This document shows, one piece after another, positions 1 through 9,361 of a stretch of DNA of 39,434 bases. The notes under the pieces are model-generated. The model saw nothing but the letters and a program-made list of their open reading frames with translations. It was not told where the DNA came from and searched no databases. Each line of letters opens with the position of its first letter. The stretch's first letter is position 1. Source of the stretch: Vitrella brassicaformis. Its lineage: Eukaryota > Sar > Vitrellaceae. The DNA is taken from positions 1-39,434 of the forward strand of contig CDMY01000503.1 of the NCBI GenBank assembly GCA_001179505.1. The letters run 5' to 3'. Position numbers and translations under genes: made by a program.

Positions 1-634
1 TGTCAGGATTGCCAGCTTGGCAAGACGAACCACTGCGAGCTTGTGAGCTAGGGTAGATTGCTGTGCAACGGAGAGAGAGAGGAGAAGACAAGGAAAGACA
101 AGGAAAGCATTCTGAGGAGACACGACCTTATCAGCCATCACCGAAGTGAGATCTGTGTTGACCACCCTTCATGATGCCATACATGGAGAGATCCTCTATT
201 CAGCTAACTACAGGAAAGGTCCTCACCGGCCTTTTCGCACACTTAGCAGATTGGCCATCAACACACAGACAGACAGACAGACAGAAAAGGTCGACAGACG
301 TGTGTGCCGTCGGTGTTACAACCAACTGCACACACACACCCAGACGCAGCCATCATGCCATGCACGCTGTCGACGTGTGCATCTTGCGTGCGCGGTGCGT
401 GTGTGTACAAACGTCGCGGTTGGATGTGTGGATGGTGAATTATTGCTGCTGCTGACGTCTCTACACGTCTTGTGAACCAACGACCTGCACACAGACACAC
501 CGACAAAGCAATCTCCCCATTCGCGTGCACTTGCATCTCTGACTTGCATCTGTGGTGCATGTGCTCTGAAACCCGCCTCTCCACCCGCAAAAAGCCAAGC
601 CTCACTGCAACGATCGGCAAATGCGAGCTTAGAG
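1..634. other. No supported gene at window start
   Basis: Several short open frames overlap here on both strands but none shows a splice-consistent continuation or a recognisable domain. The stretch is rich in CAGA/CACA simple repeats (for example around 265-290 and 330-345), as in introns and UTRs elsewhere in the window. It probably holds the upstream region of the gene starting at 635, or an undetected 5' exon of it. Confidence 0.5.
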
Positions 635-1736
635 ATGCGAAAGGAAGGAGGGAACGCAAAGATGCGCAGCAGAGAGGAAGGCCGCACACCCATCGTGGGA
701 ATGTGGATCGAAAAGATGTTGACTCAGATTCGTCCGCCGCAGCCGCAGCTGGAACCAGACCAGCTGTGTGAACGAGTGCTCAAGCTCAGCCCGGTGGACG
801 AAGAAGAAACGAAAATCTGCGATACCGTCAACGGTGCGCACCGCATGCAGCCACACACAGACGGACTGACTGACTGACTGTATGCACGTGTGACGGACTT
901 GATGATGGACTTTCTCCTCTTTGGACTGCAGCCACCATGCCCATATGGCGTTCGATGACGGTGAGCGACCCACAGCAGACCAGACCATCGAGGGCATCCG
1001 AAGAGAGCACATGGATGGATGGATGGACGCGTCTGTATATGTGTGTATGTCTGTGTGTTGTCTGTCGTGCGTGCAGGAGGAAGAGAAGGAGGCCGTGCTG
1101 GAGCAGTTTAGGGAATTCCCAGGTAGGTATCCACATCCACCCAGTGAACGGCTGCATGCCTCATGTGGTCATATGTGCCTGCGTGTGTGTGTGTGTGTGT
1201 GTGTGTATCCAGAATATGCCAGTGAGCAGCACCTCACACACAACATTATCAACACAGACCATTCCCCGCTTTCTGACTGCCCGGCCGGGTATGCCTGTCT
1301 GCCGCAGCTCTCAGCGACGCGCAGAAAGAGGCATTGGGGGACCTGGCCGCTGTGTACAACAGCTGTGCGGCCATCGAGCTCCTTGAGAGGAAGGCTGCAG
1401 CTGCTGCACGACTACCACACAACAGACTGATACGGTGAGTGTGTGTGGGGGTCCGGCCGGTGGGTGTCTTTGCTGCCTGCCTCAGTCAGTCGCCCACCGT
1501 GTGCGCCTGCCTGCGTGTGTGCGTGCAGGTACTTGAGTGACACCTTCAGGTCCCTTCTGTCGTGCACTTCTCCCTCAGCTGAAGCCCCCGCTGCCCCTGA
1601 CGGACCCCTTGAGGAGGAGGAGGAGCTATCGCCCACCGACACACACGTGCACACGGAGCGGTCAGTCAGGTGTAGGAGGCAGCAGAGTAAGCCTGACGAC
1701 AGTAGTAGCAGGAGGCCTCTGCTGCCCGCCAGATAG
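635..1736 (+). CDS. Unknown 202-aa acidic helical protein, 5 exons
   Basis: Not recognised. The model joins 635-833, 932-960, 1077-1122, 1308-1434 and 1529-1736; every junction uses GT-AG and keeps phase, which is the main support. The start is the ATG at 635; an upstream exon cannot be excluded. The product begins with a basic segment, then a short region with GMWIEKML, an acidic stretch (VDEEETK), a predicted helix spanning exons 3-4 (EEEKEAVLEQF, then SDAQKEALGDLAAVY) and a low-complexity tail with five Glu in a row and many Ser/Arg, ending at TAG 1734-1736. No signal peptide or membrane segment is seen. Exon 2 is only 29 nt; the open frame around it would also allow a longer exon ending near 1010, but that version breaks phase with exon 3. 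The gene converges on the minus-strand RING gene, with tails about 580 bp apart. Confidence 0.5.
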
Positions 1737-2316
1737 AACAAGGCAAGATTTCCAGACTGACAGACAGACGGACAGACAGACAGTCACATTAGTGGCGGCG
1801 GGCGGACAGTCAGTCGCAAGGCCAGTAGCTGTCCAGACAGGGGCTGGACTGGTTTTTGAGTCAGGGTGGGTGCTGGCTGCATGGGGGATGAGAGTGATGG
1901 AATGAATGGTCTATACTGACTGAGTCAGGTAGTTCGATTGTCGGACTCTGACCCAACAGACGTCTTGTGTCGCGCTGCTCTGTACATCGCTCGTTTGTTA
2001 TTGCTACGCATCGGTGCAGTCCCCCGGGCGCTCGTCTGTGCGATATATGGGCCAACACGCCCTCGACACACACGCACACACGCACGAAGCGAGGAAGGGA
2101 TAGCTACTGAGGCACGCAGAGAGACAGCCAAGCACCAGGGGAGGGCACGATTGGTAGCCATCATACCTGCGTCTCCCTCACATGATATATATATATATAT
2201 ACACACACACACAGGTCAACCCCCTGGGTGAGTATGTCACACATACAGACGCCCTCGACACTCAAAGCCGCCCAGAACAACGCAGAAAAGAGTCAGCCAG
2301 TCAGTCAGTCAGTCGC
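1737..2316. other. Convergent intergenic region with microsatellites
   Basis: This lies between the 3' ends of two convergent genes. It contains CAGA repeats (1755-1785), an (AT)n tract at about 2184-2200 running directly into (AC)n to 2213, and CAGT repeats near 2300. No exon with consistent splicing was found. Confidence 0.5.
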
Positions 2317-3862
2317 TCAGAACTGAAAAAGTGTAGCTATTTGGCTGATCAGCTGGTTAGCAGCGGAGGTGAGGCGGAGGTTCTCGGCACGCAGAGAGAG
2401 CTCAATGCTGCCGACAGACAAGGCCACTCGATAGCTGCACACATACAACAGACAGACAGGTGAACACACGACGCCTTTCCTCTCGTGTGTGACGCCCTCT
2501 CCCTCACTCACCGCGTGACGTCACTCTTGTTGCCGTCGGTCTTGGGCGGCAAAACGGCCGTGATCTTGCCCTCAAGACCATTGTATTCCGGCCGGGTCAC
2601 CACACCACACACCCACACGTCACTCTGGACGCCAAACGACACACCAGACCTGACACACACACACACACACAGACCAACAGGACACTCACTCACTGACTCA
2701 CTGGTGCATTGTCCTCTTCCTGAGTCATCCCACCCACCCACCCGATCTGTTGGCGCGTCACGCGCGAGATGGACTTCTGACAGCCGGTGACCCGGGCGTC
2801 GGCGTGGCGCAGAACCGCTCGCGCGTCCTCCACGTCTCTGTCCCACTTGAAGGCCTCTGCTATCGCCTCGGGTGTCTTGTGGACGGTGGCCACGCGCTTC
2901 CAGGCCTTTTCCAGCTCATCCCGAGCCGCGAAAAGCCCAAATTGGAAGATGGTCTGATGCTCCTGCAGCTTTTCGAGGGTGTCGAGGTTGTCGGGGTTGA
3001 TATAGGGGGCGAGGCCGGTGAATGCTTGCACAGAACAGTAGTTGGCGAGCCAGGTGGCGACAGTGCCGTCCGCCTCCTCGACGCTCACATTGCGGAACGG
3101 GCCGCCCTCAGGCTCCGGGCTGAGGGTGGGCGAGGGTGTTGTGGGCCTCTGAATCCGCTCAAAGAGAGTGCACTTCTGCAAACACATACACATACACAGA
3201 CACATACACACCGACGGAGCCGTCCGTCCGTCCGCTCACTCGCTCACTTTGCGGCAGACAGGGCAAGGAAAGCTTCCATCATGTAGCGAAGAGATCATGG
3301 TGCCGCGTGTCGTCATGTTCTTGAGATCTGACCAAGAAGATACCTCGCCCTTCAGGCACTGCAGCCAGTCAGCCAACCAACCAACCAACCAACAAAGCAC
3401 TCAGGCAGGCACGTCTGTGTTCATTCGCGCATTTCCTCACCTCAAAGCAGAAATAGTGATTGCATTTCATCGTCACGAGGTCCGTCTTGCCGGCGAACGG
3501 TTCGCAGCAGATGAGGGATGGTGTAGCGCTTGGGCAGCGTGTAGACCACCGTAGCCATTGACGAACGAACTGCTGCACACAAGCAGCCGACGCACAGCTA
3601 TACGTTAGGGGATAGTGGACGGCATGTGCAACCGTCACCTGATGACGAGCGTGATGCGGCGGCCGACGAGAGGCGAAAGCAAAACCGAACCTGACAGCCA
3701 CCTGCCGACGGACACACACCCTGCCACACACATACACACACACGCATGGAATGCCACACGAGGATCCATGCGTCGTGCACGTGTGTCCGATCTCACCTGC
3801 TGGCTGCGGAGTCCGACGCAGCCCAGCAGCACTTGCACAACGCGCTGACAGTCAGCGCACAT
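2317..3862 (-). CDS. RING-type zinc finger protein, 7 exons
   Basis: Probable E3 ubiquitin ligase-type protein of 353 aa. Exons in transcript order: 3862-3797, 3701-3639, 3572-3441, 3358-3248, 3175-2742, 2649-2512, 2434-2317; all junctions are GT-AG and in phase. The RING signature is built across an intron: MKCNHYFC FE joins to CLKGE, giving C-x-H-x2-C-x2-C, followed about 30 residues later by CPVC. The first Cys pair is incomplete (only SLICCEPF is seen), so the first zinc site is atypical or an exon edge is wrong. Exon 5 is a helical linker. The C-terminal part (RPEYNGLEGKITAV through RYRVALSVGSIELSLRAENL) matches the short beta-rich motif with conserved NG, RY and ENL that often follows RING or MYND fingers in algae and alveolates. 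The start ATG at 3862 is the last in-frame ATG before a short Cys-containing exon and is uncertain. Upstream lies a tRNA gene on the other strand. Confidence 0.65.
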
Positions 3863-4056
3863 GACATCTCTTTTTGCCACAAAAGAGCACGCACACATCG
3901 GCGGATGGGTACGTGGACCCGCCTTTGCATCACTCGTGCATTGCTTTACCTGATAGACAAGCGATGGAATCGGCGCAATTCTTGAGCTCCCTTCTCGTGA
4001 CCTTCTCGTACCCTTCTCAAAGACGATACCGAGAAGTCAACAGCATGTGGCGTGCA
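3863..4056. promoter_or_regulatory. Upstream region of RING gene
   Basis: This short spacer lies between the RING gene start (minus strand) and the tRNA-Thr gene. No coding exon is seen; it must hold the RING gene promoter. No TATA or other core element could be assigned with confidence. Confidence 0.35.
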
Positions 4057-4128
4057 GCTTCCATAGCTCAGTGGTAGAGCGTACGCTTAGTAAGCGTAAG
4101 GCCGTGAGTTCGAAACTCACTGGAAGCT
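4057..4128 (+). tRNA. tRNA-Thr (anticodon AGU)
   Basis: A complete intronless cloverleaf of 72 nt. The 7-bp acceptor stem pairs 4057-4063 with 4121-4127, the D stem is GCTC/GAGC, the anticodon stem 4082-4086/4094-4098 closes the loop TTAGTAA with anticodon AGT at 4089-4091, and the T arm carries TTCGAAA at 4110-4116. The internal polymerase III promoters are visible: A box TAGCTCAGTGG and B box GAGTTCGAAACTC. The GCTTC 5' end is as in other eukaryotic threonine tRNAs. The discriminator base would be T4128. Only a weak TTT follows as a terminator. There is no CCA in the gene, as expected for a nuclear eukaryotic tRNA. Confidence 0.95.
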
Positions 4129-4686
4129 CTTTACTGCTGTCGCTGGTGATAGTGTTTGTTTGACTGACCTGTGACTCTCCGTGTTTGTCTGACCATCTCT
4201 CTTTTGTCGAGTCATGCTTCCGCCATAGCTAGACCTCAAGATTTGTTTTCCATTCTTTGTCATCGGTTCCTGGCCGGCCAGGTGAAGGAGTGACTGACTG
4301 TCAGCCTGGCTGGCATCCTGGAATCGTGTCACAACGTATGTGCCGATCCGATCGGCTCACGGTGTGTGTAGAAGCCCGCGACCACAAATATCCGCCCGTG
4401 ACAATCATGCATATCTGTCTGTCTCTGTCAAACCACCTCATGCAATTCCCTCCTCCCTCCCTCCCTACTCACTCCCACTCGACTCGGCCGCATAAATGCC
4501 GTCTGTCTGCATTCATTGTGTGTACGTGCTTGAAAGTAACCTCAACGAATCATTCATTCACTCACTCGCTCGCTCATTCTTACAAATACACAAACAAAAC
4601 ACATTACACTCATACGTGGGTGGCCCTCACTCACCTACAGGCGAACATCTGTCTGGTGGTATCTATAGTACAGACCCCTCCCTCCC
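4129..4686. other. Intergenic, no gene seen
   Basis: The stretch between the tRNA and the 3' end of the next minus-strand gene holds pyrimidine-rich and CTCA/CATT simple repeats. Open frames crossing it on the plus strand have no splice-consistent partners. Confidence 0.5.
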
Positions 4687-6314
4687 TCACCCCCTGCTGT
4701 CTGTTTCGTTCCCCCTCGTCGAGAGCGATTTCAAGCCCCTGAAGTGCGGCTTGAGCGGCACACCGGATGCCGCAGGCGCCAACAGGCCACTGCTGTGCTC
4801 ACTCGTGCTGGACACCCGGCCGTCATGTGACGAGTGGGCAGACATGCCCCCGTCCTGCCTGACAGCAGCCGAACCCGCATCGAGAAACCGCCGCTGCAGA
4901 CCACTGCCCTCATTGCTGTCGTGGTTCGCCGTGGGCGGCGGCTGGTCAACCACCGAGGTTGACAGGTAGTTGCCCATGCGCCAGTAGAGCCGCTCGTGAA
5001 TTGCCCTCCCTTGCGAGATCCTCTTGTGCCGGTGCACTGGGCTGGGCACACTGGCGGCCGGATGGGGACGTGACGGCGAGGGTGCAGAGGGGAGGGCACC
5101 GATGGGTGGCATCGACGGCGGCAGGGGCGGCCGACTGTGCCGGTGCGGGGCCTCGCGATGATCCGCCCTCCTCCCAGTGCTCACCACAGGGGACAGATCG
5201 CCCACAATCCTCGGGAGAGCTATAGAGGCCACGTCGGCACGCTGAGGAGAAGAACGGTCCGCCGAGTGCCGCCGACGCCGGGCATCACTCATGAGTGGGA
5301 AGGTATGGTTGAGAATCGGGCTGGCATCGGGTGCATCCGTCCACCGCGGTGCGGGGCTGGCGGGGGTAGATCTGGCAAGCCGCCACGGTGCCAGCTGCGG
5401 TGAGGACAGCAGTGAGGGAGAGGGGGACTGGTCGCCAGCAGCAACCAAGGCTTCGAACAGCTGCAGACACACACAGAGGCATCACACGATACTGGCTTGG
5501 TGACCGTGTCATGTTTGTACCTGTTTTGCTTCGCGGAACGGAATCCCTTGTGAGCTGCTGGCAGGTGAGGGCGCCTCCCCACAGTCGGTGCCGGTGCGGC
5601 AGCTCTCGGCGCCCTCCGATTTCCGCCGCTCTCTGGGCCTGGGTGGGTCCATCTGCCGCTGCTGCGGTGGTGACCCGCTGGCGCGCCCCCTCTCCCACAA
5701 CATGCGCTGAAGCAGAGGGATGAAGCTCTCGGACGAGCGGTCTTCGCCACGGATCTTCTCGTAGAGGCGGGAGAACACCTTGTCCCTGTCAGAGGCCTTC
5801 TTGGACGAGTAGAGGCGCATGTAGTGCTCTATCATCTCTATGTGGTGCTGCTCCCGCTGGGTGCGAAAGAACAGCTGCTCCTGACTCACAGACACGCAGC
5901 CACCAACCAACACGCACACATCGGCGCTTGGGCATACACACAGCGAGGAGAGTGCTGTCTGGCGCACCAGGCTCTCAGTAGAGTTGGGATGCTGCAGCTT
6001 CTCGCGAGCCTTCGCGTGTTCTTCCCTCTCATGACGCGCTGCAGCACACAGTGGCAGATCCATCACGCCTTAGTGCCTCATGAATGCAATGAGTGCTCGT
6101 CTGTGTAACTAGGTGGCAAGTTGGCACCTTGATTCTGTTGCTGCTGGCGGAAGCCTTCGGGGTTGAGGGCGCTGGACGAGGTGTGCTCATCCTTCCGCTC
6201 GAACAGGGCCCTCAGCTTGCGGACGTCAGCTTTCTGCTCCTCCTCGCCATTGTCCTCGTCTTCCTCCGCATCGACACCCACATTGGCCTCATCACCACCG
6301 CCGTCAGCCATCAT
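4687..6314 (-). CDS. Unknown 473-aa Ser/Pro-rich protein, 4 exons
   Basis: Not recognised. Exons in transcript order are 6314-6128, 6038-5938, 5880-5521 and 5460-4687; all are GT-AG and phase-consistent. The product starts with an acidic disordered segment (DAEEDEDNGEEEQK), then a predicted amphipathic helical part (RHEREEHAKAREKLQH and EQLFFRTQREQHHIEMIEHY) reaching an FSRLYEKI block. A long proline-, serine- and arginine-rich tail follows, with patches such as SPSPSLLSSPQ and a well-formed segment near the end (RAIHERLYWRMGNYLS). No signal peptide or membrane span is visible, so a cytosolic or nuclear scaffold-like protein is plausible, but no function can be assigned. An alternative start is the second Met. 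The gene is head to head with the FBPase-like gene, 193 bp away. Confidence 0.65.
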
Positions 6315-6507
6315 CCATATCTCTATTCAGCCCTTTTTGCTGATCGCCAACATTTGCGAGCTATGTAGGGCGGCAGATCTTGGCGTGTCAAGGAGAGCGA
6401 AGAAGAGGCTGCAGACGTGTGTAGCAGCAAGTAGGAAGCACGATGGCAGCACAAAGGCTGACAGCTTGATTTTCGTTGCTGTGCTTGCTGCGGTTGTTGT
6501 TGGCAGG
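6315..6507. promoter_or_regulatory. Short shared promoter between divergent genes
   Basis: Only 193 bp separate the start codons of the minus-strand Ser/Pro-rich gene (6314) and the plus-strand FBPase-like gene (6508). Both promoters and 5' UTRs must fit here or overlap. No core element is certain. Confidence 0.4.
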
Positions 6508-8792
6508 ATGGCAGGGGCAGTCGTGGAGCTGGGCGAATACATCGTCAGGGGTCAGTCAGAACGCGCAGAGCACAGCAACACAAGAAGGATGGACACGTGA
6601 GCCTTTCTTCCCTCTCTCTCTTCTCATTCTGTGTTGCATCTGCCCACCCACCCACCCATCCTCCTTCACTCACTCACTGTCCACACAGAGTCTCACAATC
6701 CCGAGAATCTGCATGCGGTCGAGTTGGCCGACGAGATGAACAACATCCTGACGGCCATGAAGCTGGCGTGCAAGGTCATCAACCGGGAGATATCCAAGGC
6801 CAACACATACGGGGTGGACACCACCAGGTCGGGGCTCGCAGAGGACATGCCCTCACTCGCCAACAGGCGCTTCCTCGACGCCATGGTCAACAGAGAGGTC
6901 AGTGAGTGAGTGGGTGAGTAGAGAGGGGGGCGTCCTGTGACCACGAATCGACTTGTGTGCCTTGCGCGTCTGTCTTAGGTGGTTGCGGGCATTGCCACAG
7001 CGTTCCTTGACGACTTTGTGGCCATCCCCAACTGCAAAAACAAGGGGTGAGGGGCAACCCAGGACACACAGCAGGCATGCACAGTGAACAAACAAGAAAG
7101 ACACTTCTGATGCTTTCTTTGTCTCGATCAACAGGTTGGTGCTGCTGATCCATCCGCTGGACGGCAGTCGGCAGATCGATCTCAACGTGTCGGTCGGGAC
7201 GCTATTCTCCATCTACAAGAGGTTAACACTGCGCAGCACAGCACAATGACACTTACGAGGGCCAAGGGGCCACGTATCGGGGTGTGTTGATTGATTGCTT
7301 CAGAGTGACCAAGAAGGGCGACCCCGTTGAGTTGCGTGACTTCCTACAGCCGGGGTGCAACCAGGTGTGCGCCGGATACGTCATCTATGGCTCATCAACC
7401 ATGATGGTATGTATCCCAAGCACACACACACACACACACACATGCTTAAAAGCAGCCCTTCCCCACTCTCTGTTTGGCCGCTGATATGTGCAGGTGTTCA
7501 CGATGGGCAAGGGCGTCACCGGATTCACTCTCGTGAGCAACTCATGCCATATGCCGACACTGACACCCCCCCTCACCCACACCTACTCATTGAGTCTCTT
7601 CATGGGCATGGGTGGGATGCGTGTGTGCATGTAGGACCCGAGTCTGGGGACGTTGTATCTGTCCCATCCGCGCGTCAAGATCCCCCAGGACGGCAAAATC
7701 TACTCGGTCAACGGCGGCAAACGCAGGAGATTCCCAAAGGGCGTCACCGAATACATCGGTAGGAGGGCAGGGCAACAAACACACGGACGGGAGAGCAGCG
7801 GATGGATGGACCCTATGTGTGTGAGCGTCTGTGTGTGATCAGATTACTGCCAGGATCGTGCATTCTCTCTGCGCTACATCGGGTCGCCCATCGCAGGTCA
7901 CCCACACAGGAGGGACCACAGGGGGGGAGCGAACGGTGGCTTCATGTGCCTGTGCACGTGTGCGTGTGTGTGGATCAGATTTCCACCGGAACTTGCTCAA
8001 GGGCGGCATCTACGTAAGATCGATGGACACATCGACATGGCCTTTCTGTACTGCCCGCCAGAATATTCAGCTATCTCCCTTTCTGTGATCCTTCCTGTGT
8101 GTTTAGATCTATCCCCCCGTGAGCCATCCACACACAACATCTGTGGCTGTCGCACCACACAACGCAAAAACCACACAGCCAACAATACCCTCTGTTCGTC
8201 GGCCATTCGTATTGTTTGTGTGCAGACGTTTGTGGACCCGAAGCCGTCTGTGTCGATGGTGTTTCAGTGCAACCCCCTCTCATTCCTTGTCGAACAGGCC
8301 GGAGGCAAAGCCAGCGACGGGTGGGGTGGGTGGGGGGGCAAACACGACACGGACGAATGGATGGATGCATTGTGGTGACCCTTGTATGTCATATCGATGT
8401 GTGTGTGTGTGTGTGTGTGTGGTGTCAGGTTCACGCGCATCCTGGACATCGAGCCGACGGCACTGCACGACCGCATCCCATTCATCTGCGGTGGGTCAAC
8501 GACTTGGGGCGTGTCGAGCCATTGCATGCATCCATTTGTGTGTGAGCGTCTGTGTCTGTGTGTGTGTGTGTGCGTCAGGGAGCCCACTGATGGTCGAGAA
8601 GGCCGAGGGTTTCATGGCCAGAAGTGAGCGAGACACACACAGATGCACACAGACACCCACAATCGATGGATGTAACGGATTCTGCTGTCGCGCCCCCCTG
8701 CACCTGTGTGTGTGTGTGTCTGTGTCGCAGAGAAGATGGCCGACGGTGGCTGGTGCTTCTCGAGGCAGCCGGCGGTCAACGGTAAGAAATGA
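6508..8792 (+). CDS. Divergent class I fructose-1,6-bisphosphatase-like protein, 14 exons
   Basis: 345 aa, the usual length for class I FBPase (gluconeogenesis/Calvin cycle: fructose-1,6-bisphosphate to fructose-6-phosphate). Exons: 6508-6550, 6689-6897, 6979-7046, 7135-7221, 7304-7406, 7494-7532, 7635-7758, 7843-7896, 7979-8013, 8107-8118, 8226-8320, 8429-8490, 8579-8623, 8731-8792; all GT-AG and in phase. Family landmarks in order: N-terminal [108 protein letters not shown]. Key residues of active enzymes are changed: the metal Asp of DPLDG is His113, the metal Glu of YECNP is Gln272, the substrate Lys and Arg just before that motif are Ser266 and Ser268, the Asp before VLSND is Pro69, and the SEE pair aligns near D95-D96. 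Fold conserved, activity doubtful. No plastid leader is visible. Confidence 0.85.
8107..8118 (+). other. 12-nt micro-exon (Ile-Tyr-Pro-Pro) of FBPase-like gene
   Basis: The four codons ATC TAT CCC CCC sit between a TTTAG acceptor and a GTGAGC donor. They supply exactly the Y-P after GGI(F/Y) that every class I FBPase has, and both flanking exons are phase 0, so the exon is required for a continuous family match. Confidence 0.8.
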
Positions 8793-9361
8793 GGTGTCAG
8801 CCGCTCGTCCCTCTTCAATCCATTTTTCTCCGAAATGCAAGACAAGACGAGACGATGCGGCCACACATCCAATGGATATGCGGTGGCCTTGTGACGTGAT
8901 GCCTGGACTGGCAGGGAGGGAGGGATGGGGGAATGGAAGCCGAGTGCCTGTCGTGTGCACTTGTCTGCTGCCTATTTTTGACATGCATGCGAGCCTGTGT
9001 GCCATTACGTCTGTGTGCGTGTTGGAGGGCATTATTTCTCATCGGGGGGCTTATTTCCTGGCGTGGCGACAAGGGCATCGCGATGCGGTTGGGCGTGTCC
9101 ACGTTGGATAGTATGTGGCTGGCGAACCGACCTGTGTACAATTTTGACTGACTCAATGGACAGAGTCATGGAAAGCGTCACCACGATGTCCATCCAGTAC
9201 AGCCGATGATGACCGACCTAAAGGAAGACATAACGATGCCGAAATAATGCCTGACTGACTGACTGACTGCATCCAGCACACATCGGTCGATCAAGATAGA
9301 GGCACATGCACACTGCGAAAGCACATGCACTAATCGCCAACACCAGCACCAACACAAAAAC
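8793..9361. other. Convergent intergenic region
   Basis: This lies between the stop of the FBPase-like gene and the stop of the minus-strand Cys-rich membrane protein gene. A GTAAGA sits just before the FBPase stop, so an alternative spliced 3' end is possible, but no conserved C-terminal exon is seen. GACT repeats occur at about 9250-9268. Confidence 0.45.

Noticed and set aside
146-693. Overlapping open frames on both strands near the start
   Set aside because: Simple-repeat-driven frames (TDRQTDRQ, HTHTQT) with no domain and no splice-consistent neighbour.
6508-8792. Inositol monophosphatase or SBPase instead of FBPase
   Set aside because: The C-terminal half ([34 protein letters not shown]) and the N-terminal helix match class I FBPase order and length; SBPase remains a distant alternative only.
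8119-9111. 330-codon open frame on plus strand
   Set aside because: It runs through six introns of the FBPase-like gene in the wrong frame and reads CVCVCV repeats from (GT)n tracts.
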